Below are positions 57,009 to 64,000 of a DNA stretch of 64,000 bases, one piece after another. The translations under genes were made by a program, and so were the position numbers. The notes below the pieces were generated by a model. That model made no database searches. It saw only the letters and a list, made by a program, of their open reading frames with translations, and was not told the origin of the DNA. Positions within the stretch are counted from its first letter, which is position 1, and every line of letters begins with the position of its first letter. Source of the DNA: Mesorhizobium sp. M4B.F.Ca.ET.058.02.1.1 (lineage in GTDB: Bacteria > Pseudomonadota > Alphaproteobacteria > Rhizobiales > Rhizobiaceae); contig NZ_CP034450.1 of the NCBI RefSeq assembly GCF_003952505.1, positions 682,001-746,000 of the forward strand, given 5' to 3'.

Positions 57009-57242
57009 TCACGACAGCACGTCTCGCTCGCGCGCCATGCGGGCGCGGCGCGTTTCCCGCCGTGGCCTGCGTTCCACCGTTTCCAGCCGAGCCGGCAGCT
57101 CGGCCATGACAGCACGGCGGACCTCCGGGGCCATCCCGATCCAGGCAGCAATCTCGTCGCGCGTGCGGCCGCAGCCGAAACAGTAGCCGGTTTTCATGTC
57201 GATCGAACAGACCAGGATGCACGGAGATTCTATGGCCGTCAT
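57009..57242 (-). CDS. DUF1289 small cysteine-rich protein
   Basis: A 77-residue protein. The four cysteines of the family, in SPCILVCSID and GYCFGCGRT, suggest a metal or Fe-S site. EIAAWIGMAPEVRRAV follows, and the C terminus is Arg-rich. The ATG at 57242 is the start that begins just before the first Cys. It precedes the aspartic protease and is divergent from cobT, a pairing I recall from other rhizobia. Confidence 0.9.
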   Translation of the reverse strand: MTAIESPCILVCSIDMKTGYCFGCGRTRDEIAAWIGMAPEVRRAVMAELPARLETVERRPRRETRRARMARERDVLS

Positions 57243-57404
57243 GATGTTCTCTTGCGCTACTTCCACATGGTGCAACGCCAAGGCCAATGCAAGCCCTGGG
57301 GAATACGGCGCGCGCTGGTGTTTTCGCGTCAGTGACCGAAAGGATTGTGCCGGCGGATCAAGACGTCTATGCCGCTCACAACTTTCAGCAACGATGTAGT
57401 CCGC

Positions 57405-58403
57405 ATGACCAGCGCATCGCCTTTCGACGATTTCCGCAACCTCTTGGCCAATCTGCCGCCGGCCGATCTGGCGGCCGAAGCGCACATCCGCGCGCTGTTT
57501 GCCAAGGCCGAAAAGCCTACGGCCTCGCTTGGCCGCCTCGAGGATATCGCGGCCTGGCTCGCCGCTTGGAGCGGGCAGGCGCCGCCGGCGGTCAGGCGGC
57601 CCCAGGTGGCGATCTTCGCCGGTAACCATGGCGTTACCCGTCATGCCGTCTCGCCGCGGCCGGTGGCGGCGACCGCCGATGCGGTGGAACTGTGCGCGGC
57701 CGGGGGAGCGGCGATCAACCAGGTCTGCATCGCCAACGACCTCGGCCTCAAGGTCTTCGACCTGGCGCTGGATGTTCCGACCGGAGACATCACCGAGGAA
57801 GCCGCGCTCGACGAACGCGGCTGCGCCGCCACCATAGCCTTCGGCATGGAAGCGGTCGCCGGCGGCGCCGACCTCATCTGCCTCGGCGATCTCGGCGTCG
57901 GCAATTCCACCATCGCTGCCGCCCTGTGTGCGGCGCTGTTCGGCGGCGCTGGCGTGGACTGGGTCGGACCCGGATCGGGCGCTGACGCGGCGATGACGGC
58001 GCGCAAGGCGGAGGTGGTCGATCGGGCGCTCGCCTTTCACGGCGACAGCCTCAGCGATCCGCTCGAGGCCTTACGGCGTGTCGGCGGCCGCGAGTTCGCC
58101 GCCATCGCTGGCGCCATCCTTGCCGCCCGCATGCAGAAGATCCCGGTGCTGCTCGACGGGTATGCGGCGACCGCGACGGCCGCTGTCCTGCAGGCGGTGA
58201 GCCCCGCCGCGCTCGACCATTGCCTGCTTGCCAGCCTGTCGCCGGAACCAGGGCAGGCGAAGGTGGCGGCTCGGCTTGGCCTGCGGCCGCTGCTCGATCT
58301 CGGCGTCGGTCATGGCGAAGGGGTGGGGGCTGCACTCGTCGCCGGCCTGGTCAAGGCGGCGGCACTCACCAGTTCCGGCATGGCGGCTGCGGTCAAAACC
58401 TGA
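57405..58403 (+). CDS. cobT: nicotinate-nucleotide-dimethylbenzimidazole phosphoribosyltransferase
   Basis: Activates the lower ligand base of cobalamin, 332 residues. VAIFAGNHGVTRHAVSPRP, LGVGNSTIAAAL and the C-terminal GHGEGVGAAL with the catalytic Glu (about 305) are intact. MTSASPFDDF is the likely start; ATGs at 57369 and 57345 extend it. No cobS follows; the next gene is a convergent kinase one base away. No cobalamin riboswitch was recognised upstream. Confidence 0.95.
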   Translation: MTSASPFDDFRNLLANLPPADLAAEAHIRALFAKAEKPTASLGRLEDIAAWLAAWSGQAPPAVRRPQVAIFAGNHGVTRHAVSPRPVAATADAVELCAAGGAAINQVCIANDLGLKVFDLALDVPTGDITEEAALDERGCAATIAFGMEAVAGGADLICLGDLGVGNSTIAAALCAALFGGAGVDWVGPGSGADAAMTARKAEVVDRALAFHGDSLSDPLEALRRVGGREFAAIAGAILAARMQKIPVLLDGYAATATAAVLQAVSPAALDHCLLASLSPEPGQAKVAARLGLRPLLDLGVGHGEGVGAALVAGLVKAAALTSSGMAAAVKT

Positions 58404-58404
58404 C

Positions 58405-59925
58405 CTATCTCTTGCGGGATGCCACCGCCTTGGTCGGCAGCGCCGGCAGTTCCTCCATCACCCGGCTGAGCGGGAAGATGGCGATCGCCTCGGTGCCCTC
58501 GCGCAGCCTGGAGTGAAGCTCGAATTCGCCGCCATGCATGGCAAGCAGGCCCTGCACGATCGGCAGGCCGAGACCGGTGCCTTGCTCGGCGCTCTTGATG
58601 GCGATCGAACCCTGGCCGAAAGCCGAAAGCACCACAGGGATCTCTTCCTCCGGAATGCCCGGGCCATTGTCCTTGACTGATATGTACTGCCCGCCACCGG
58701 CGGTCCAGCCGACGCGCACGCGAACCTCGCCGCCAGACGGCGTGAACTTGATGGCGTTGGACAGAAGGTTGAGCGCGATCTGCCGCACCGCGCGTTCGTC
58801 GGCGAACAGCCTCGGCAAGGTGGTTTCGAAATCCTGGATGACGCGGATATCCTTGTTGCGCGCCCGCAGCTCCATCATGTGGCAGCAGTCCTCGGCGATG
58901 TTGAGCAGCATCACCGGCTCCTCGTTGAGCTGGTAGCGGCCCGCCTCGATGCGCGACAGGTCGAGGATTTCGTTGATCAGGTCGAGCAGGTGCTGGCCGG
59001 ACTCGTGCACGTCATGGGCATAGTCGCGATAGGTGGGATTGTTCATCGGCCCGAGCACTTCATTGGCCATCACTTCGGAAAAGCCGAGGATGGCGTTGAG
59101 CGGGGTCCTGAGCTCGTGGCTCATCGACGCGAGGAAGCGCGACTTGGCCAGATTGGCATCCTCGGCCCGACGCCGCGCCTCGTCCGACATCGATTTCGCC
59201 GTTTCCACCTCCGCGATCAGCGCATCCTTCTCTGAACGGAATGACATCAGCATCAGCGAGGCCTGGTTGAGATGGCGCGCGACGTAGGCGAAGAAGGGCA
59301 GGGCGGCGACCAGCAGCGCGGCCATGATAACCTCGATCGGCAGCCACAGCCGCGATCCGGCATAGGCATAGACAGCGACGGGAATGGCGAAGGTCGCCAG
59401 CAGCGCGCCGCCCAGCGAGGATGCCATCACCGCGGTCGCCGCCATGGCGACCAGAAGCACCATCGCCTTGATCACCTGGAACTGATCGATCTGGCAGGTG
59501 TCGCAGCCGAACCAGGCGAACCAGGCCCAGCCAAGGCCGCACAGGAAATGCCCGATGAGGAAATCGCGCCGCGCCTGCGACGGATCGATCTGGGACGCTT
59601 CGGTCCGCTCGACGCGCCGCGCCATGAAGGCAACAATCGTGTAGCAAAGCAGGGTGAACAGCGCCCAGATGCCGATCTTCTTGTCGAGGCCGGCCAGCAG
59701 GCCGGTCGCGGCGATCGCCAGCACCAGGATCGGTATGGCGGTCGCGCCGACCACCATGGTGCGGGCATGCAGCTTCAGGAGCTCGCGGTCGAAGTCGAGG
59801 CTGCCGGCCTGCTGCGAAAGACGGTCACGGGTTCTGCGCACCGCGCGCGCCACATCGCTGTTGCGATGCGGTTTCCTGCGGTCCACAATGAATTTGTCCG
59901 CTGTGTTCGAGCGTAGCAAAGGCAT
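58405..59925 (-). CDS. membrane-bound sensor histidine kinase
   Basis: A 506-residue hybrid-free kinase. Six hydrophobic helices occupy about 55-215 without a periplasmic sensor loop of size, followed by a short coiled coil. The HisKA domain carries FLASMSHELRTPLNAILGFSE with His270, and the HATPase domain has the N box LNLLSNAIKF, NGPGIP and QGTGLGLPI. The H-box resembles the DivJ/PleC/PdhS group that phosphorylates DivK in Rhizobiales, which is suggestive only. No response regulator is adjacent, so it is an orphan. An ATG 11 codons upstream is possible. Confidence 0.9.
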   Translation of the reverse strand: MPLLRSNTADKFIVDRRKPHRNSDVARAVRRTRDRLSQQAGSLDFDRELLKLHARTMVVGATAIPILVLAIAATGLLAGLDKKIGIWALFTLLCYTIVAFMARRVERTEASQIDPSQARRDFLIGHFLCGLGWAWFAWFGCDTCQIDQFQVIKAMVLLVAMAATAVMASSLGGALLATFAIPVAVYAYAGSRLWLPIEVIMAALLVAALPFFAYVARHLNQASLMLMSFRSEKDALIAEVETAKSMSDEARRRAEDANLAKSRFLASMSHELRTPLNAILGFSEVMANEVLGPMNNPTYRDYAHDVHESGQHLLDLINEILDLSRIEAGRYQLNEEPVMLLNIAEDCCHMMELRARNKDIRVIQDFETTLPRLFADERAVRQIALNLLSNAIKFTPSGGEVRVRVGWTAGGGQYISVKDNGPGIPEEEIPVVLSAFGQGSIAIKSAEQGTGLGLPIVQGLLAMHGGEFELHSRLREGTEAIAIFPLSRVMEELPALPTKAVASRKR

Positions 59926-60000
59926 GCAAACTTCAATTTCTGCGCGCAGCGATTTCAATTCGTTAAGCTACGTTCGAATGATTAAGAGACTGTTTGCCAT

Positions 60001-60624
60001 ATGAGCCGTTCCTGGTCGCCGAGGCCGCGCCGGCGATACGCCCCGCAGCCGCCTCGCAGCCTGTGGCGGCGGCTTTTCGACTATTGCCTGACCATCGTTC
60101 TGCTCGGTCTGCTGATCCTGCTCGCGGCCCGCCTCGACCGCTTCGAGACGCGCAAGGCCGAGGGCGCGGCCATCGTCAATGACGGCGATTCGATCACGCT
60201 TGGCGCCGAGCGCATCCGCATGCGCGGCATCGACGCGCCGGAATATCAGCAGACCTGCCGCAAGGATGGCGCCGACTATCCCTGCGGCAGGCTCGCGAGG
60301 CAATCGCTGGTCAGGCTGATCGCCGGCCGTCCCGTCTCCTGCAGTGGCTGGCAGCACGACCGCTACGGCCGGCTGCTTGGATACTGCAAGGCAAGCGGCA
60401 TCGACCTCAATCGCGCCCAGGTCGAGGCTGGCTGGGCCGTCGCCTATGGCGATTTCGAGACCGAAGAGGCCGGCGCCCGCGTCGGCAAGGCCGGCATCTG
60501 GGCTGGCACGTTCGACGAACCGCAGGACTGGCGCGATACCCACGGCCACGGGCTGGTCGAAAGGAAGCATGGCACGCTGGCGTCGATCGGCGATGCCTTG
60601 CGCGCGTTTTTCAGTTTCCGGTAA
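60001..60624 (+). CDS. membrane-anchored thermonuclease (SNase-like)
   Basis: Staphylococcal-nuclease-fold protein of 207 residues with an N-terminal anchor (about 26-43) after a basic stretch. Catalytic residues match the family: Asp63 region (NDGDS), Arg73, Asp78 and Glu81 in IRMRGIDAPE, and Arg124 in DRYGR. It probably degrades nucleic acid in the periplasm. The gene starts 75 bases from the divergent kinase. Related SNase proteins are common in rhizobia. Confidence 0.9.
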   Translation: MSRSWSPRPRRRYAPQPPRSLWRRLFDYCLTIVLLGLLILLAARLDRFETRKAEGAAIVNDGDSITLGAERIRMRGIDAPEYQQTCRKDGADYPCGRLARQSLVRLIAGRPVSCSGWQHDRYGRLLGYCKASGIDLNRAQVEAGWAVAYGDFETEEAGARVGKAGIWAGTFDEPQDWRDTHGHGLVERKHGTLASIGDALRAFFSFR

Positions 60625-60654
60625 AGGGAGCGAGCAGGATTTGGGAGGATGAGA

Positions 60655-61266
60655 ATGAAGCTGTTCGACGGTGGCCGTGCGCCCAATCCGCGCAGGGTGC
60701 GGGTTTTCCTCGCCGAAAAAGGGATCGAGGTGCCGCTAGTGCCTATCGACATGGGCGCGCTGGAGCATAAGAAGCAGGCCGTCAGCTCGCGCAACCTGCT
60801 GCAGCGCCTGCCGGTGCTCGAACTCGACGACGGCACCATCATCACCGAATCCGTCGCCATCTGCCGCTATTTCGAGGAGCTGTATCCGGAGCCGCCTCTG
60901 TTCGGGCAAGACGCGCTCGGCAAGGCGAGGGTCGAGATGTGGCAAAGACGCATGGAACTGAACCTCCTCAGCTGCGTCGCGCAGGCTTTTCGTCACATCC
61001 ATCCCGCGATGAAAGAATGGGAAATCCCCCAAATACCCGAATGGGGCGAGGCCAACAAACCCAAGGCGGTCGAATTTCTGAAGCTGCTCGACGACGAATT
61101 GGCGGGCCGAGAGTTCGCCGCCGGTGATGCCTATTCGATCGCCGACATCACCGGGTTGATCGCCATCGATTTCATGAAGCCGGCACGCATCAGGGTGCCG
61201 GAGGAATGCACCAATGTGCTGCGCTGGCATGCGGCGATCTCCAGCCGACCGAGTGCGGCCGCCTGA
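60655..61266 (+). CDS. glutathione S-transferase family protein
   Basis: Predicted GST of 203 residues: a thioredoxin-like domain (1-80) with APNPRRVRVFLAEKG and LPVLELDDGTIITES (the cis-Pro and Ser of the glutathione site), then an all-helical domain with SIADITGLIAIDF. GGGAGG is directly before ATG 60649, so the second ATG at 60655 is better spaced. It overlaps no other gene and precedes a glycosylase-like gene by seven bases. Confidence 0.92.
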   Translation: MKLFDGGRAPNPRRVRVFLAEKGIEVPLVPIDMGALEHKKQAVSSRNLLQRLPVLELDDGTIITESVAICRYFEELYPEPPLFGQDALGKARVEMWQRRMELNLLSCVAQAFRHIHPAMKEWEIPQIPEWGEANKPKAVEFLKLLDDELAGREFAAGDAYSIADITGLIAIDFMKPARIRVPEECTNVLRWHAAISSRPSAAA

Positions 61267-61273
61267 GCCCGGG

Positions 61274-61891
61274 ATGAGCGAAGCGCTGGAGAGACTGACG
61301 GCCAGGGTTCGCGCCTGCCGCATCTGTGTGGAGAAGCCGCTCGGCCGGCCTTTGCCGCATGAGCCGCGCCCGGTGCTACGCCCGTCGTCGACGGCGCGTA
61401 TCCTGCTTGCAAGCCAGGCGCCGGGCAGCAAGGTCCACCTCTCGGGCATGCCGTTCACCGATGCCTCCGGCGATCGGCTGCGTAGCTGGCTGGATGTAAC
61501 CAGCGAGGAATTCTACGACACCGAAAAATTCGCCATCGTGCCGATGGGTTTTTGCTTCCCCGGCCAAGATGCGAAGGGCGCCGACCTGCCGCCGCGTCGC
61601 GAATGCGCGCCTGCCTGGCGCGCCGAACTGATGGCGCTGATGCCGCAGATCGATCTGGTGCTGACGATCGGCATGTACGCGCAGTCCTGGCACATGGGTG
61701 CCGCGCGTCAGTCATCGTTGACGGAAACCGTCAGGAACTGGCGCGCGATATGGGAGGCGCCCGCCCGCCCGAGAGTGCTGCCGCTGCCGCATCCGTCGTG
61801 GCGCAACACCGGCTGGCTGAAGAAGAATCCATGGTTTGAAATGGATTTGCTGCCCTTTCTGAGGTCGGAAATCCGCTATCGCCTTGGTTAG
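61274..61891 (+). CDS. uracil-DNA glycosylase family protein
   Basis: A 205-residue protein of the uracil-DNA glycosylase superfamily. The N-terminal CRIC stretch and ILLASQAPGSKVHLSGMPF (glycosylase motif 1-like) and the C-terminal LPLPHPSWRNTGW (HPS motif) are seen. Only two N-terminal Cys and no full four-Cys cluster are present, so it is not a clear family 4/5 iron-sulphur enzyme. Repair specificity is unknown. It lies seven bases after the GST gene. Confidence 0.85.
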   Translation: MSEALERLTARVRACRICVEKPLGRPLPHEPRPVLRPSSTARILLASQAPGSKVHLSGMPFTDASGDRLRSWLDVTSEEFYDTEKFAIVPMGFCFPGQDAKGADLPPRRECAPAWRAELMALMPQIDLVLTIGMYAQSWHMGAARQSSLTETVRNWRAIWEAPARPRVLPLPHPSWRNTGWLKKNPWFEMDLLPFLRSEIRYRLG

Positions 61892-62036
61892 GCATGAAGC
61901 AAGAAATCACCCGCTTTTCTCACGCTTGGCAGAATTTCTTTCTTGTGAAAGGCCGGGATAAAAGGGATCATAGCCAAATCATTCCTCAAAGGCGCACGCC
62001 ACACAAATTGGGCGACATGCACACTGGGAGTATCCG

Positions 62037-62528
62037 ATGGACCGGCTTGACCGAAAAATTCTACGCCTCCTGCAGGAGGACGCGACATTAGCGGTCGCCG
62101 ATGTCGCCAAGAAAGTCGGCCTGTCGACCACGCCGTGCTGGCGGCGCATCCAGAAGCTCGAGGAGGAGGGCGTCATCAAGCGGCGCGTCGCCATCCTCGA
62201 CCATGAGAAGGTCAATGTGCGCGTCACCGTCTTCGTGTCGATCCGCACCAATTCGCACAGCCATGAATGGCTGCGGCGCTTCTCCGAAGTCATCCAGGAA
62301 TTTCCGGAAGTGGTCGAGTTCTACCGCATGAGCGGCGACGTCGACTATCTGCTGCGCGTCGTGGTGCCCGACATTGCCGCCTACGACGCCTTCTACAAGC
62401 GGCTGATCGCCAAGATCGAGATCCGCGATGTCTCGTCGTCCTTCGCCATGGAGCAGATCAAGTACACGACCGAGATCCCGCTGGATTACATGGTGCTGGA
62501 CAAGGAAGCCGGCGCCAACGCGGCTTGA
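62037..62528 (+). CDS. Lrp/AsnC family transcriptional regulator
   Basis: Leucine-responsive-type regulator of 163 residues. The N-terminal helix-turn-helix spans about 4-45 (MDRLDRKILRLLQEDATLAV then GLSTTPCWRRIQKLEEEG). The RAM effector domain follows, with FYRMSGDVDYLLRVVV. Family members usually control amino-acid genes and themselves. The 145-base upstream region has no recognised target site. It converges with DUF3299. Confidence 0.92.
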   Translation: MDRLDRKILRLLQEDATLAVADVAKKVGLSTTPCWRRIQKLEEEGVIKRRVAILDHEKVNVRVTVFVSIRTNSHSHEWLRRFSEVIQEFPEVVEFYRMSGDVDYLLRVVVPDIAAYDAFYKRLIAKIEIRDVSSSFAMEQIKYTTEIPLDYMVLDKEAGANAA

Positions 62529-62580
62529 GCTGCTCACGCGTGGCCTTCCTCCGGAAAGGTCATACGCACGCTGCCTCTAC

Positions 62581-63150
62581 CTAGTTCTTCTTTTTGTTGA
62601 GAAAACTCCAGGGCGAGTTGATCGGCAAGGTGACTGCGTCCGGTACATTGTCGACACTTGCCACGTCGGCCTTGGGCACCGTGTAGCCCGACTGGATGAT
62701 CGAGACGCCGTCGAGGATGAAGAGCTGGCTTTTCTCCATTCCAGGTTTCAGCACGCCGGTGACGGAGACTGGCTCATAGGCCTCAGACATCCTGTAGGGA
62801 TGGGCCGGCGTGACCAAAACGATCTGGTTGGGCGGCGGCGTCGGCATATGGCTGCAGGCGCCCGTCCACGGCACCAGCAGGAACTGGTAGACGAGGTCGC
62901 CCTCGCGATCGACAGGCAATGCATAGCCGGCTAATCGAATCGTCTTGTCCTGGAGATTGATGGACAGCGTCTCGCCGTGGTCCGGCAGTTTTGCCGCGAT
63001 CATCGGCATGTTGGCGTCTTCGGCGATCGCCTGCGTCGCCGGCCGCAGGTCCTTCCAGAAGATATGCGCGGTCTCGGCCGATGCATCGGCGGCAATGGAT
63101 ACAAGCAAAGCAGCGGAGAGCGCGATGGTTGATTTGAGATGCTTGCTCAT
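62581..63150 (-). CDS. DUF3299 exported protein
   Basis: Secreted or periplasmic protein of 189 residues. A signal peptide ends near ADASA (residue 25). The core has HIFWKDLRP, IRLAGYALPVD and GACSHMPTPPPNQIVLV, the family signature. Function is unknown; homologues are often near ABC exporters or lipoproteins. AAAGGAAGCAGCCA precedes the chosen ATG; a start 14 codons upstream is not supported. It is upstream of nothing obvious on the same strand. Confidence 0.88.
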   Translation of the reverse strand: MSKHLKSTIALSAALLVSIAADASAETAHIFWKDLRPATQAIAEDANMPMIAAKLPDHGETLSINLQDKTIRLAGYALPVDREGDLVYQFLLVPWTGACSHMPTPPPNQIVLVTPAHPYRMSEAYEPVSVTGVLKPGMEKSQLFILDGVSIIQSGYTVPKADVASVDNVPDAVTLPINSPWSFLNKKKN

Positions 63151-63196
63151 TGGCTGCTTCCTTTGCACCTGAGTAAAGACGCCGCCGTCCACGGCG

Positions 63197-63775
63197 TCAA
63201 CGCTCGAGCCGCATCACATGCCGGCGCGAGCCCGCGGTGCCGATCTCGTGGAAGCCTCGCACCAGGAACATGTCGCGAAAACCCATGAAGCGGTAGCTTG
63301 GCGCTGCCTGGTCGACCGGATAGGCCTCGATCACGCGCGCGCCCCTGTCAAAGGCATGGTCAATCGCCGCGTCGAGCAGCGCCGCCGCGAGCCCGCCGCC
63401 GCGCAGGGCCCTCGGCACGTAGAAGCAGACGATCGACCAGACGCCCGTCTCGCTGTCTTCCTGCAGTTTTGAAAGCCTGCGATAGGTCTCGCGCGGCGCG
63501 ACCGAGCACCAGCCGACCGGCTTGCCGTCGACTTCAGCGACGATGCCAACGGGCGTCCCGGCCTCGATCAGCCCCATCATCATGCGCTTCTTCTCGGCGT
63601 TCCGGACGTGCTCGCGGCTGGAATGGCGCCAGGCCATGCACCAGCAATATTTCGGCGCGCCCGGCTGTTCGAAAAGTTCCTCGAAATCCGCGCGGGTCGA
63701 GCGCGTCACCTCCGCGAAGCGGATTTCGGCGCCGTCAGCCTTTCCTGGCGGCGATCCGCTCGATCGTCTTGGCAT
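63197..63775 (-). CDS. GNAT family N-acetyltransferase
   Basis: Predicted acetyltransferase of 192 residues. VGIVAEVDGKPVGWCSVAP and SIVCFYVPRALRGGGLAAAL (acetyl-CoA loop, RGGGLA) are seen, as is a later YRFMGF. The only ATG gives 12 residues of poor quality before the conserved part and overlaps the upstream gene by 41 bases. AAGGAACTGACCA sits before that ATG. Substrate unknown. Confidence 0.85.
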   Translation of the reverse strand: MPRRSSGSPPGKADGAEIRFAEVTRSTRADFEELFEQPGAPKYCWCMAWRHSSREHVRNAEKKRMMMGLIEAGTPVGIVAEVDGKPVGWCSVAPRETYRRLSKLQEDSETGVWSIVCFYVPRALRGGGLAAALLDAAIDHAFDRGARVIEAYPVDQAAPSYRFMGFRDMFLVRGFHEIGTAGSRRHVMRLER

Positions 63776-64000
63776 TGGTCAGTTCCTTCACTGCGTCCTT
63801 GCCAATCCAGCGCGCCGTCTTGTCGGTCGACTGCGCCAGGCGTTCGGCCACGGCAAGGGCAGCGCCGTGCATTTCCACCGAACGCTTGCCGATCGAACGA
63901 AGCGCCCAGTTCACAGCCTTCCTCACGAAATTGCGGCTGTCGGCGGCATGCGCCTCGATGATTGGCAGGAAGCCGAGGAAGGTCGCGACCGGCTCTTGCT
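63735..64000 (-). CDS. DNA alkylation repair protein (AlkD-like), 5' end outside window
   Basis: Only the C-terminal 87 residues are present, open to the window edge without an in-frame stop. The sequence RNFVRKAVNWALRSIGKRS and RWIGKDAVKELTNAKTIERI fit the HEAT-repeat DNA glycosylase family AlkC/AlkD. A GTG at 63926 is unlikely to be the start. It overlaps the downstream GNAT gene by 41 bases. Confidence 0.8.
   Translation of the reverse strand, partial: QEPVATFLGFLPIIEAHAADSRNFVRKAVNWALRSIGKRSVEMHGAALAVAERLAQSTDKTARWIGKDAVKELTNAKTIERIAARKG

Noticed and set aside
57243..57404. Cobalamin riboswitch upstream of cobT
   Set aside because: I could not find a convincing B12 box or the conserved core; only weak similarity around CTGGGGAATACGG.

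Overview
The window is about 63-64% GC and almost entirely protein-coding chromosome from an alphaproteobacterium of the Rhizobiales (Hyphomicrobiales). The best fit from gene order and protein sequence is Mesorhizobium or a close Phyllobacteriaceae relative. Supporting signs are the zinc-free 101-residue S14, the EipB envelope protein, the order lpxB, gltA, gltX, comEC, lexA, moeA, moaC, trpC, trpD, ppiD, tpiA, secG, a GTTC-N7-GTTC SOS box and alphaproteobacterial CTTG-type promoters. Genus is inference from memory of these families. No search was run.

Layout. (1) 1-9731: the spc and alpha ribosomal operons from the last codons of rpmC to rplQ, including secY, adk and rpoA, closed by a strong intrinsic terminator. 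(2) 9877-17666: a DegP-type protease with rarA, a HIT protein, a FemAB-like acyltransferase, a glycerophosphodiesterase/RidA pair, eipB, and a DUF4031/LysE pair. (3) 17686-33871: rpsB-tsf, then a LysR / NTF2-like / aldo-keto reductase cassette interrupting the usual tsf-pyrH adjacency. The envelope operon follows: pyrH, frr, uppS, cdsA, rseP, bamA, lpxD, fabZ, lpxA, lpxI, lpxB. The dxr gene often found between cdsA and rseP is absent. (4) 33893-50353: citrate synthase, glutamyl-tRNA synthetase, ComEC, LexA, molybdopterin and tryptophan genes, a frameshifted ppiD, tpiA, secG, an L,D-transpeptidase and pyrG. (5) 50365-55054: an accessory stretch with DUF1697, an NCS1 permease, DUF982 behind an EcfG-like promoter, an unassigned membrane protein, and a minus-strand operon of three tiny proteins, two of which are paralogues. 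(6) 55289-64000: dusA, an aspartic protease and DUF1289 protein, cobT, a membrane histidine kinase, a thermonuclease, a GST, a uracil-DNA glycosylase-family protein, an Lrp regulator, a DUF3299 protein, a GNAT, and a DNA alkylation repair gene cut by the window edge.

How they fit together. Regions 1 and 3 serve translation and outer-membrane construction: undecaprenyl and CDP-diacylglycerol synthesis, BamA assembly and lipid A synthesis from LpxD to LpxB. Region 4 adds amino acid, cofactor and CTP supply plus the SOS repressor. No defence island, prophage, CRISPR array, tRNA or rRNA was found. The most open material is the small-protein operon near 54.2-55.0 kb, the heptad-type inverted repeats at 7.5 and 50.9 kb, and the regulatory palindromes near 26.9 and 54.1 kb. 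I see no clear new multi-gene system.
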